DNA of 64,000 nt from Hymenolepis diminuta (taxonomy: Eukaryota; Platyhelminthes; Cestoda; Cyclophyllidea; Hymenolepididae): NCBI GenBank assembly GCA_900708905.1, contig CAADRB010000005.1, positions 4,178,387 through 4,242,386 on the forward strand, written 5' to 3'. Of the stretch, positions 21,601 to 29,499 are shown piece after piece. The notes under the pieces are model-generated. The model was not told the DNA's origin, did not search any database, and was given only the letters and a program-made list of their open reading frames with translations. A program made the position numbers and the translations under genes. The first letter of the stretch is position 1, and each line of letters opens with the position of its first letter.

Positions 21601-24465
21601 AGGGAACAATTTCAGGCAAATTTCCACATAACACGGCGAACAAGGACCCTGACTGAATACAGGGCAAATGAATTGATCCTCCTTTAGCGACTCAAAGAGA
21701 ATGCATTGCAACTTCGACTCACAACAATTGTATAGTTGTGAATATCTTCACCTTCGTGTATGGCCAAATTTAGGCACTTAAAACGCTTATTGAAAAGAGA
21801 GGCATTGTCGCCAAAGACTTTCTCGCACTTTTCGATCGTCTTCTCAAATGTCAAATCCTTGGGCGAGTGGTAGAAGATAGGCCAGATAGAGATCGTAGTC
21901 ACTTTTGCTGAACTTTCGGAGTAGCATGCTGATCCTCGTTTCGTTCGGTAACCCTACCATCCGATTTTCTTAAACTCCTCGATTGCGAGCATACCACATC
22001 GTAAATATTTCACCTACAGAAGGTTCATAATGGAACTCACCAACTTTCTTAATGTAGTCTTCGGGATCCTTATCAGGTTTTGGTAAATTCATTTGTTCCA
22101 TGATGGTTCGAACAATGGCCACAGTCTACACAATTTCGATTGAATCTATCACTGTGTAGCCAGATTTGTTATTACGAAACAAACTAGAAGTTCCGGTAGT
22201 AATTTTGCAGAGGAAGCCAATCTAGACATCTCGGTAATATGGCAACTTAACACAGAAGCCAATTACCCACAGCAGAACACAAGGCACGTCATGGTAAATA
22301 CGCGTGTACTAACGAAACTCCATCTCGATCGGTATCGGTTTAAACACAGTGGCATAATTACTAAGTGTCTTTTATCAATGGGGAAATTAAGAAGGAAGTT
22401 ACATTTTTATTTATAGAAGAAATATTGGAGGCGGTGGAAAACAATTATTACTTCTTCTAAGACATGACAGCCTATGAGTAAAGATATGAATTAGCGAAGA
22501 TAAATATACGACCATATTTCACTACTAAGCTTTACTTGTATAGAAAGCTCCGCCATGTTAAAAATCTCACAGAGGAAGAACGAGAGGATCAAGAGGGCTT
22601 GAGCCGATTGATGATTCTTAACATCTCAAACACGAAATCCCCCAGAAATCTAGGGGTCAGATACAGAAATTTGTAAATTAAAACAAATAGGACATGAGGC
22701 TGTGAACTAATCACTCATAAATCTAAGATTAGGGGAATTAAAACGTCTTTGACGGCTCACATTTACTCTCTTTATACTCAAATATCACAACTTTTTCATC
22801 TCTTTCTGAATTTATTTCCACTTTTCGGCATTTAGAGGCTTCCTCTTGATTAGAAATTCTAAAATGAAATAAAAACATTACCCTAATGAGTTACATTAAG
22901 ATATGCATTTGTCTTCTCGCAGTTTCCTTTAGAAACTTCTCTAATACTCTCTAGAAGTTTGCTAATAGAATAATAACAATCTGACCCAAAAAAGTGGCAT
23001 TTTTCTGTATTGCCAAAAAGCCAGGGAAAAATAAAATTCCATCTCACAAAAGCTTAGACTTTCGACTATTCTACCGTGTCATAAGACAATGGGAGAAAGA
23101 GGAGTGCTTGCTGAGCTCTATTGAGTACTTATAATGCTTCCTTATTGTATTGTTATATTGATATTTTTTCCTTATTGATTTAGCTACTAGTTTAAACCGT
23201 GAAAATATCAGGCATAAAAACGGATATTTTGCAATGATAGTATTTATCAAGTTATAGTAGCTGAAGTACAGTTTGAATGCCTCAAAATATTTCAGTAGTT
23301 TAATCGATAATAACTGGCTTGCAACTATCAAGGCCCTTCTCAATACCCATCTTGGGTGGAGGGGTAATATTGTGGAGGTTCCCTGGTGAGAAACTTGAAT
23401 TCTACCACTTCTTTATTAGCCAGACATAACCTATGCGGTTGTTCATTCTCTTAACTTGATGTGGATCTGTGGGCATCAAACCTTTGACACCGAAGATGAA
23501 GCTCATAAACAATATATCCATCTAACTTTAAGCTAATTCATATAATAAAACTGCTTCAATTCATAATTTATGTTTTACTTCGATATACCGTCCTCCACTT
23601 AATGCAATAAAAGCATACATATTTATTAATTTGGTTTTCATATTAACTACATTTAAAAGAAAACGCTGAATAAATGAAATAGAGATTAATCGGCTTATCA
23701 TGCATTTAATTTTAGCCATTAACTGTTATTTATAGAAGCTATAAATTGAATGACGCAAAGTTATTTCATTTTTAAGTTGAAGATATGATGGAAGATTCCC
23801 AACGGCCCCCTCTGATGCCATCCAAAGAAACAACCACTATTAATGCCCTGATTCCACGGCGTGATTCCAAGGATTTCGCGGAACCAATCGTTGTAGCACG
23901 ACTTCAACCAGTTCCTGCCAATCCTACGGACGGTGAAAGTAGCCTTAGAGTACCTAAACAGCCCGCCTATCAGGCTCTTATCTCACCTATGCCACTTTTA
24001 CTCGATAACTTGGCAGTTAGTATTGCTTCAGTCCCTGCCTGTCTTTGTGAAGAAGAGGAGCTACGGAATGACACTAGTCCAGATGAAACTGACATTTCGG
24101 ATACCGCGTTTGGCAATGAAAGATGCTACTCTAGTCGTCCAACGCCTAGTGAACTCTCAATTAACGCTCCAGATTGTCAGGAAGATGATACAGACTCAGC
24201 TAATATCTACGTCTATCACAATCAAGCCTCCCAACTCATGACTAGTTCAACTTCTATTCAAAATGGACGTGTTTCCAACACTGAAACAGACTCTATTGCC
24301 GACTTGTGGCAACAAGTGAAACCCTATGGTGTTGTAGATGGTAGAATTCCATCGGGTGCAGTTCGTGATCACAATCCAAGATGTGTGCCCTCTTCTAGGC
24401 GACCCTACGACATTATCTCGGCTGCCAGTAGGAGACTGGATGAAGAAAAAATCAGCTCCGTATAG
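466..24465 (+). CDS. Metabotropic glutamate receptor (class C GPCR), 3' part, five exons
   Basis: This is a G-protein-coupled receptor for glutamate in the plasma membrane. The exons are 466-622, 7781-8467, 15152-15308, 16665-16817 and 23777-24465, and their phases join in one open frame of about 612 residues. In order they give the end of the nine-cysteine domain (CCWTCEEC), seven membrane segments and a tail of nearly 300 residues. Family hallmarks are [11 protein letters not shown] in loop 1, LLTKTNR after segment 3, [21 protein letters not shown] in and before segment 6, and [14 protein letters not shown] after segment 7. The sequences [18 protein letters not shown] and RCAIKDQSM resemble mGluR2/3 (group II, Gi/o-coupled in vertebrates) more than other groups. 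The protein ends in SSV, which fits a class I PDZ ligand as the SSL end of mGluR2/3 does. The N-terminal ligand-binding domain must lie upstream, so ligand residues cannot be checked. Confidence 0.93.
1003..1485. repeat. Degraded solo LTR-like repeat (copy A)
   Basis: This copy shares blocks with the 6110-6648 copy, for example taattagctt, gaggacacacga and agtgatgac, in the same order. It also matches parts of the LTRs of the 9720-14241 retrotransposon (acaccaag, then tagac, then tgtattgaa). No internal retroelement genes flank it, so it is best read as an old solo LTR of a related family. The edges are approximate. Confidence 0.55.
2071..2378 (+). repeat. Dispersed repeat R1, copy 1
   Basis: About 310 bases recur at 29179-29499 (same strand) and 40980-41273 (inverted). 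Shared blocks include agatcagttcggaggtggc, gttagacgtcag, cacacagcgggacc and gttgatagacatctgctgg. A GGTGGC/GCCACC stem with a six-base loop (GGGCAA) is present. No coding capacity is visible. Confidence 0.8.
3270..3415 (+). repeat. Dispersed repeat R2, copy 1
   Basis: This matches 4864-5006 and 37885-38015 in the same orientation. Common blocks are cataaag, tttcaaggtcat, ctcaccatct, cgggaaactggg and atagatcgtaaaag. It lies in the first receptor intron. It is non-coding and of unknown class. Confidence 0.7.
4864..5006 (+). repeat. Dispersed repeat R2, copy 2
   Basis: This is the second copy in the same intron, about 1.6 kb from the first. It shares tatttcaaggtca, ttctccctcaccatct and ccgggaagttgggg with slight changes. 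Confidence 0.7.
6110..6648. repeat. Solo LTR-like repeat (copy B)
   Basis: It starts tgttgaagttt and ends actcttca, as the LTRs of the element at 9720-14241 do (tgttgaaatt and tcatccttca). At 539 bases it is close to their 544-556. Internal blocks tgagta-ggctaaca, caccaag and tgtattg align, although overall divergence is high. No gag or pol sequence adjoins it, so it is probably a solo LTR left by recombination. A target duplication is not evident. Confidence 0.65.
7781..8467 (+). CDS. mGluR exon: transmembrane segments 1-6
   Basis: This exon has 229 codons in phase 0, between acceptor tttcgatttcag and donor gaa|gtaagt. It carries segments 1 to 6 and their loops. A cysteine before segment 3 (AACAIQR) and one in extracellular loop 2 (VLRCAIKD) are the conserved disulphide pair of class C receptors. 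The loop 3/segment 6 block [17 protein letters not shown] is nearly invariant in the family. There are no stops or frameshifts, so the copy looks functional. Confidence 0.95.
9720..10263 (-). repeat. 3' LTR of element 1
   Basis: It is a direct repeat of 13686-14241. Shared blocks include ttaagataacaactaac, gcaacaagttagaaagg and ggattatgcgtcataggg. In element orientation it starts TGAAGGATGAATC directly after the polypurine tract. The outer edge has cgttg where the other copy has tgttg. Confidence 0.88.
10440..13066 (-). pseudogene. pol: Element 1 pol remnant (protease, RT, RNase H, integrase)
   Basis: On the minus strand a protease motif [11 protein letters not shown] (near 13010) is followed directly by reverse transcriptase ([15 protein letters not shown], then FSKFDL). 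The YIDD catalytic motif lies near 12490 in another frame. RNase H ([14 protein letters not shown]) is near 12060-12100. Integrase ([12 protein letters not shown], then FDHVHIDIV, then GVPSIITTD) spans 11135-11587, and its C-terminal end ([17 protein letters not shown], later RSGRHVRF) lies at 10440-10990. Roughly 100 or more residues normally found between protease and RT are missing, in frame. Several frameshifts and stops make it non-functional. Confidence 0.88.
10992..11145 (+). other. Inverted (fold-back) piece of integrase within element 1
   Basis: The 26-base block reading tgaaagcagccctta is present in opposite orientations at 10992-11018 and 11120-11145. The 101 bases between read as integrase on the plus strand ([18 protein letters not shown], then [10 protein letters not shown]), while everything on both sides reads integrase on the minus strand. 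The segment has therefore been flipped, with the KAAL coding block kept on both sides. Confidence 0.85.
13376..13654 (-). pseudogene. gag: Element 1 gag remnant
   Basis: A 92-residue ORF begins near the primer-binding site. It has the layout of gypsy capsid N-termini: a [19 protein letters not shown] helix, then [10 protein letters not shown] and [12 protein letters not shown]. The rest of gag is broken or missing. It encodes the structural protein that would package the element RNA. Confidence 0.7.
13671..13682 (-). other. Putative primer-binding site of element 1
   Basis: On the minus strand TGGTGAACCTGT begins three bases inside the 5' LTR. Retroelement PBSs start TGG to pair with the CCA of a tRNA. 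TGGTGA with CC two bases on is close to the tRNA-Trp type used by CsRn1-like elements, but with a mismatch. Confidence 0.5.
13686..14241 (-). repeat. 5' LTR of element 1 (contains an assembly gap)
   Basis: It starts tgttgaaatt and ends ccttgaaca on the plus strand. It is 556 bases including a 92-base run of N, against 544 for its partner, so the gap length is about right. Confidence 0.88.
13901..13992. other. Assembly gap (92 N)
   Basis: This run of N lies within the purine-rich part of the 5' LTR of element 1, where repeated sequence probably blocked assembly. Confidence 0.99.
14242..15151. other. Receptor intron, no feature seen
   Basis: This is AT-rich intron between element 1 and the segment 7 exon. 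I see no gene or repeat in it. The same holds for 8468-9719 and for the next intron, 15309-16664. Confidence 0.6.
15152..15308 (+). CDS. mGluR exon: transmembrane segment 7
   Basis: The exon encodes segment 7 ([18 protein letters not shown], then [18 protein letters not shown]) and the start of the cytoplasmic tail. The acceptor is ttcttctag and the donor is tatg|gtaagc. It ends one base into a codon, matching the phase of the next predicted exon. Confidence 0.93.
16665..16817 (+). CDS. mGluR exon: cytoplasmic tail, part 1
   Basis: This 153-base exon encodes a Ser/Thr-rich tail ([19 protein letters not shown] and onward). The call rests on acceptor gaatgtag, donor acaag|gtaagt, and phases that fit both neighbours. 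The tail is poorly conserved between species, so homology gives little support. Confidence 0.7.
17100..17290 (+). repeat. Dispersed repeat R3, copy 1
   Basis: This matches 45610-45810. Shared blocks are atgtttga, ttggtgcata, cagta-tgtgga, ctgactaactt and agaatgga-g--tcccat. It is non-coding, in the last receptor intron. Confidence 0.65.
18092..18384 (-). repeat. 3' LTR of element 2
   Basis: It is a direct repeat of 22167-22464. Shared blocks include ccaatctagaca, ggggaaattaagaa and acatttttatttatagaag. In element orientation it begins TGCCAGAAGACATG, immediately after the polypurine tract at 18385-18396. Confidence 0.87.
18385..18396 (-). other. Polypurine tract of element 2
   Basis: On the minus strand TATAAAAGAAAA directly abuts the TG start of the 3' LTR, the expected place for plus-strand priming. 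Confidence 0.65.
18560..21109 (-). pseudogene. pol: Element 2 pol remnant (RT, RNase H, integrase)
   Basis: Reverse transcriptase occupies 20459-21109. It has [35 protein letters not shown] and [17 protein letters not shown]; the conserved Y in ICADYSTG is F here. The palm continues in other frames to about 20150. RNase H is at 19463-19879 ([18 protein letters not shown], then [10 protein letters not shown]). Integrase core is at 18924-19229 ([19 protein letters not shown], then [14 protein letters not shown]), with a [19 protein letters not shown] block in another frame just downstream. At least four frame changes separate these parts. Confidence 0.88.
21113..22140 (-). pseudogene. gag: Element 2 gag-protease remnant
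   Basis: Reading down the minus strand, the gag start ([19 protein letters not shown]) is near 22110, then capsid ([20 protein letters not shown], 21684-21902). Two zinc knuckles follow near 21480-21400, the second being [14 protein letters not shown]. The protease is near 21270 ([17 protein letters not shown]), with I in place of the usual T in the active-site D-T-G triplet. Frames change several times. Confidence 0.82.
22150..22162 (-). other. Putative primer-binding site of element 2
   Basis: On the minus strand TGGCTACACAGTGAT lies a few bases inside the 5' LTR. The related fragment at 32.6 kb has TGGCGACGCAGTTAT at the same distance upstream of gag. TGGCGAC fits a tRNA-Ser-type primer, as described for Mag elements. 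Confidence 0.5.
22167..22464 (-). repeat. 5' LTR of element 2
   Basis: It is the partner of 18092-18384, 298 bases, starting tgttattacg and ending tctaagaca on the plus strand. The two LTRs differ by many substitutions and small indels, so the insertion is not recent. Confidence 0.87.
22465..23776. other. Receptor intron, AT-rich, one partial repeat
   Basis: This is intron between element 2 and the last receptor exon. At 23341-23410, on the minus strand, the block gaattcaagtttctcacc resembles gaattcgagtttctcacc at 45560-45580 next to repeat R3. It may be a partial R3 copy. I see nothing else. Confidence 0.45.
23777..24465 (+). CDS. mGluR terminal exon: cytoplasmic tail, part 2
   Basis: The exon encodes about 228 residues rich in Ser, Thr, Pro and Asp/Glu, ending EEKISSV and a TAG stop. 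The tail has several [11 protein letters not shown] clusters that could be phosphorylated. The acceptor tttttaag fits the phase; a second AG six bases downstream (start 23783) fits equally well. The final SSV is a possible PDZ-binding motif. The first in-frame ATG is at 23785, but the phase fit argues for a spliced exon rather than a separate gene. Confidence 0.8.
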
Positions 24466-27400
24466 AAGCTCTCCCATCCCTCACCCCTTAGAATATATTT
24501 AATTAGACACTTGTCCTCTGTATTTTGTCTCCCTCTTCATATCTTCATTCCAATGTGCTCAATATTGAAATCGCGTGTTACAGCATGTACGTAAAATTTT
24601 TGCAGGAAAAATAGGGAATGGTGAATCTATTTTGTTTTTCCTTAATATCTTGGATTCGGTCTTGTCAAAGCGCAGTATAAGACGTAGTGACACCATCTAC
24701 TGCTTACCGGGTTGTTTATAGCATTTGAAATAATGAGACTGTACTGCACTAAGGCATGTAGGAATGCTTTAGAACCGGTCAAGAAATTACCGCTGATCAA
24801 TAGCAAAATGACCTACAATATCCCCTTTACTCTGAATTAAGAGAGAAAAGATCAGAGAGAAACTGAGATCGAAAATTTCATTCATATCGTTCAGTAGAAA
24901 CTAGAATCATATCTTCAAACTATTTTATTGGCGGCGAACAGAAAGATGTGTTCATACCGGCGGAATTGAAAAATATGCATCTCCTGACGTACATATAGAA
25001 CAAGATGGTTTGGAGGAATACAAAATAGTTTTTACTTACGGGCTTATTTACAATCGATCGAAGTATGACTAATCTCAGGTAAACTATTCACTCCGGAATT
25101 GAGATAAATCAAGTTGATTTCCATCAGCTTCGAATCTAACTAACTTTACACAGCTCCCCAACTCTAAACTTAGTCAAAACTGAGTGTATTTTCTTCTTAT
25201 TTGACTAATTTTAACTGGTTTACACAGTGTGGCACTAAGAATGATAACCAAGTTCACACCTTCGCTATTAAAAACCAACTGTCATGCCACAAAACGAAAC
25301 ACTCGAAAATATTTTTGCGTCGAGGTCTCAACCACAAAGAGCCATAAACAGAAGTCCAATAGGAACCTTTGATTTCAAAACTGAAAGCTCCATGCAACGT
25401 TTCTTCTCATCCGTAAGTAAGTGATATGGTATCATGAAGTGGACCTACAACATAATTATATGTTTTACATAGGGATAGGAGCACGACATTCCCCTAGTGG
25501 GAATATTGTTGGATTTGAGATTAAATGCTCTGGGCAAAAGAGGGTTCTGTTTGCCAATATCTTTATGGTTAATCATAAATCTATATTATATACTTTGAAT
25601 TTCAGTTACATTCTGTTTTCCAGAATCAATTGTCCTAAACCGCTTATTTAAACGGGAGGTTTGATTTAGTGTTCAAAATATTTTCAATTTACATAAAAGG
25701 ATTTTTCATATTTAGACAAAGAGATTGCAAAGGATGTGATGGTAGAACTTCTGTGACCTTGTCGAAGTGGTCAGTACAATTTATCGAATTACTACATCGC
25801 AAATCTCATACAGGAATAGTATCGCTTTGGATTCAATCTTGTTTTCTCTTCATGCACTAATGCAGGATGTGCGAAAAAGTCAAATTTATGTCAAACTAAT
25901 TCGGATGTTGTTGTTTAATTGTTTGTCATTAATTTTCAACTTCACGAAGCGTAGTCTAATGAAAATTAATTTAAATACACCGGTGAAGTAGAGATTGTGA
26001 GTTGAGAAAAAATGAGTCCACGCGACCAAACCCAAGCAGTAATCTTTCCTAATAAAATGTCATTGTACAAATTAAATCAGAGCAGGACACGAAAATGAAC
26101 TGGAAATTATGCGACATTGTTTAATAATATCCGTGACTCTAACGGAATATCCCCAATGGGGATTAAAAATTTGGCTGTTAACTCAAGAGTCTAAATTTTA
26201 ACACATACTCAATGGATTTTATATACCTGATAGGCACAACAGCCCCAAAAAGTTCTTGTCAATTTGACACAATTTGAGCAGTATGTGGTTGTTATTGCCT
26301 GTGTCAGAGTCTGCAGTCAGAAAAGTAGACGGGTAGGATAATGGCAGTAATGTATAATCAGAACTTAGTCTCAGTTTGGCAACCATAATGAGGAGATGTG
26401 ATGAATAATGGAGGGAGAAAAGACTGCAGGTTTCAATTTACCTTTGGAGTACGTATGGATAGAGGCCACTGAGAGTTCATTCAACTGTGTTTTGATAATA
26501 GCCGGTCCGCAGATAAATCATTGTATTAAGTACCAGTAATAGGTATTTGGAGCAAGTTAGTAACTCCCGTCGATATCCGACCGTATATGCATGCTAAATC
26601 ACTTCTACTGGCTTTGTTTATTTCAGAGCTTCTTTATGCACAACATACTTCCATAATACGATATGACGTGACATAAATTTGACTTGCATTTCAGTTATCC
26701 TACGGTAGTAAGATAAAAACAATTTCGGCTTAAAGGTCGGTCCTGATAAAATGACAGAAGGGGAAATGTTCCATGTATTGTACCGAGGTAGGAGCTTGAC
26801 TACGTTAGATCAAGATATCCCAAAAAATAAAAAAAATCTTTCCATTTACTAACATTAAGTGGCAATCTTTTCAAATTAGAAGTCAAAGTCAAAGGTATAT
26901 TGCACACCAGTGATGGAACTACGTAAGGGTGAATAACGGATTAAAGATAGAGAGGGAGGAGGGGAGAAACAGAGCGTCTGTGGAAGGCCTATGAAATTGT
27001 GGTTGGGTATAAACAGACAAAGTAGTCGGAGCACAAATTGACAAGATCAAAACATGTCTTCTTTCTCATTACCCAAGACGACGGGAAAAACTCAAATTAG
27101 TGATGGATAGAACAAGTGGTTTTACCTAGAAATAATAAAGTAGAAAATTTATCCCAAGCCCCCAATTTTCATATGGGGTTGATTCGACACCGTAGGATTA
27201 AGTACACGCATATATACCATCAACTTTGGGCCAACAAATTGGAGTGGTTTCACAGTGACCTTTTTCATTAACTTATTCCAACAAGTTGTGGTTGATCTGG
27301 ATCACGACACGATTCCTTTGCTACATTACATAGCATATCTAGATATCAAAGACAATTCACTCGGTAACGATGGTGAACATTCATATTTGTAATTTAAATA

Positions 27401-29178
27401 AAAAGTGCAACTATTATTTAACTAGTCGGTTACCATCCTTGTTGTTCATTTGGTCTCGGCAGATTCAAGTAGGCTTAATGGATTCACTTTTAATGGAAAT
27501 ATACTAATATAATGAAGAAAAATAGACAGAAAAGAATGAAACATTAAATAAAATTACTTTGCCTAATGCAATGAAAATGTGTCATATTGCATAACTGTCA
27601 CGGAGGATATTTTTAATGTGAAAGCATTAATAGCATTCACAATTTCCCCTAATGCTATCTTGACACATTGATCTCTTGTGTCATCAACTTCACTCACTCT
27701 CTGTATATTTCCTCTGCTGATTAAACCAGCATCCCCATTTGTTATAAAAGTAGCGGTTGTTATCTTCCAATCTTACACATTGCCATTTACTCCAACTCTC
27801 CCTCCCTCTCTCTCTTTCTCCCTCTCTCCCTCTCTCTCCTTCTCTCTCCCTCTCTGCTTACTTAAAATAATCCTTTAAAGTCAATTTAAGTGAGATAAGA
27901 TCGGTATGTTTTGCGCGTTTACTAAAATATGCAAAGTGTGGGGGCCGTGATGTGAAAAAAGAGTTTTAAATTTAGTGTCGGGCCGTATAAACCGTCTCGT
28001 CGCCCTTTTTCCTAGATCACTTTCATGGCTCTGACCGTCAAACATTTGTTTTATTAATGCAACGTCTGGCCAGAGAGAGAGAGAGACTTGGTAATAATTT
28101 TGAATTTTACGACACCTTCTGACACATGTGAGGCCACGTTCATGCCTTCTCCACGAAGTCTCCTGTTAGGTTATCTAAATTACCAGACTGCATTGTATTC
28201 AATTAACAGATGGAAACGAATGTAAGCACTAACCTAAATGAGTTCCTGTGTCAGAATCTTCCATTCTCTCTCATCTTGCACCAGTAGGACAATTTCATAC
28301 TCAATTGTTCGTTTACTTGATAAAGTGTGGCGATGGCAAAAGTTGAATGAGAAATTATAGAGATTCAAATTCACTTATCGCAGAGTGATTGGATGGATGT
28401 TATAAATGTGTCTGCCGTCTAACTTTGCTAAATCAAACTGATGATGTAAATCAGGTGAAATTTGAACTTAAAGTAGTTATGCAATCTCATTTACCGCACA
28501 CATACCCGCTAAAATTTTAGACAAACCGATCTCGGTAATTGAATACATTAAGCGAAATCATGTTTAATCGAATCGAAATTTGCTCAGCTGTGTTCAAATA
28601 TGCTTAATCTATGCTGTTAGACATATTTATTAAACGAATTCGAGTGAATTCGGACCCCCACAAACACTTTGCTACCGAGTATGAAGGCGAAGCAATACCG
28701 AAAATGCCAAAAAGGACATATGATTTATTTCTTGTCTGAAGATGAGCAGTTCACATCTCTTAGGTTATCTTCCAGTGGCCTGTTAGTCTTATCACTATTC
28801 GAGAGCAGATTACTCCTGAAATCTTGGCGGTTAGTCTGGACAAAAGCCTCATCGATTCAGAGGTGGGTTGATCTTCGTATGTCAATTATATGAAGAGGCA
28901 CTCTTCTTAATAAACAGTTTTGAAAAATTACTGGAGCGGCTTACAGTAATTGCATTTCAGTCATCTTTCTCTTCGCCTGAGTCAACTGTAGCTTGGCAAT
29001 AAGACTGTCATTATGTGCTAAAATGTGACAAGACTAAACAAACCAAAGCATTTCTCGTCTTGAGACACTTAGTAACAAATTCTTATTAAATATCGTAACG
29101 AACTCGGATTTGAACTTTAGTTAACATAATTAAGTTGTCATCATTTGCATTCACGACTGTCCGACTGTAATAAATTTA
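24466..29178. other. Intergenic, no gene seen
   Basis: This follows the receptor stop codon. It holds only short ORFs without recognisable motifs, AT-rich DNA, a purine-rich patch near 26930-26970 and the CT tract at 27791-27856. Confidence 0.5.
27791..27856 (+). repeat. CT-rich microsatellite
   Basis: About 65 bases consist almost entirely of ctc/tct units (ctccctccctctctctcttt and onward). A short gagagagagaga run follows at about 28073-28086. Confidence 0.9.
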
Positions 29179-29499
29179 GGTCTATCGGGGCAACATCGGT
29201 CGAATAGATGGAATAATTCAAGCCACTCATGTTGCTAGATCAGTTCGGAGGTGGCAGGCAACCCATCCCAATTTATTAATAAATAAATCAGTTTGATATA
29301 CAAAACGTATCTTTGTTAGACGTCAGTCATGTCTCGTCGCCGGTGATTTGGTGTGATGATCAACGCTGCGTGATGTTTAGGTATTTATGTGCAAATACGC
29401 ACACAGCGGGACCACCTGTGGACACTGAAGAGACAATCTTACCACTAGTCAATCACTTCTATTTGCCAGGTGTTGATAGACATCTGCTGGCTATAGCAA
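29179..29499 (+). repeat. Dispersed repeat R1, copy 2
   Basis: This shares with copy 1 agatcagttcggaggtggca, gttagacgtcagtcatgtct, acacagcgggacca and gttgatagacatctgctggc. The GCCACC side of the hairpin has mutated to cccatc here. Confidence 0.8.

Larger units (their letters stand above)
18092..22464 (-). mobile_element. Degraded Ty3/gypsy LTR retrotransposon, element 2 (Mag-like)
   Basis: A second, unrelated gypsy element is antisense to the receptor in its last intron. LTRs of about 295 bases lie at 18092-18384 and 22167-22464. On the minus strand are gag with two zinc knuckles, protease (VDIGSDI), reverse transcriptase, RNase H and integrase. The RT and RNase H motifs ([23 protein letters not shown], then [18 protein letters not shown]) are those of the Mag / K02A2.6-like clade. 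The polypurine tract ATAAAAGAAAA precedes the 3' LTR, and a TGGCTACACAGTG primer-binding site follows the 5' LTR. Possible target duplications are ttaca and tgaca. Stops and frameshifts show it is dead. Confidence 0.9.

Noticed and set aside
23785..24465. A stand-alone single-exon gene starting at ATG 23785
   Set aside because: The phase joins exactly to the preceding receptor exon through an acceptor just upstream, and no promoter or homology supports a separate gene.
28440..28470. CTGATGATGTAAATCAGGTGAAA as a hammerhead ribozyme core
   Set aside because: It has a CTGATGA-like and a GAAA-like element, but the segment between cannot form stem II and no matching stems I and III are visible.
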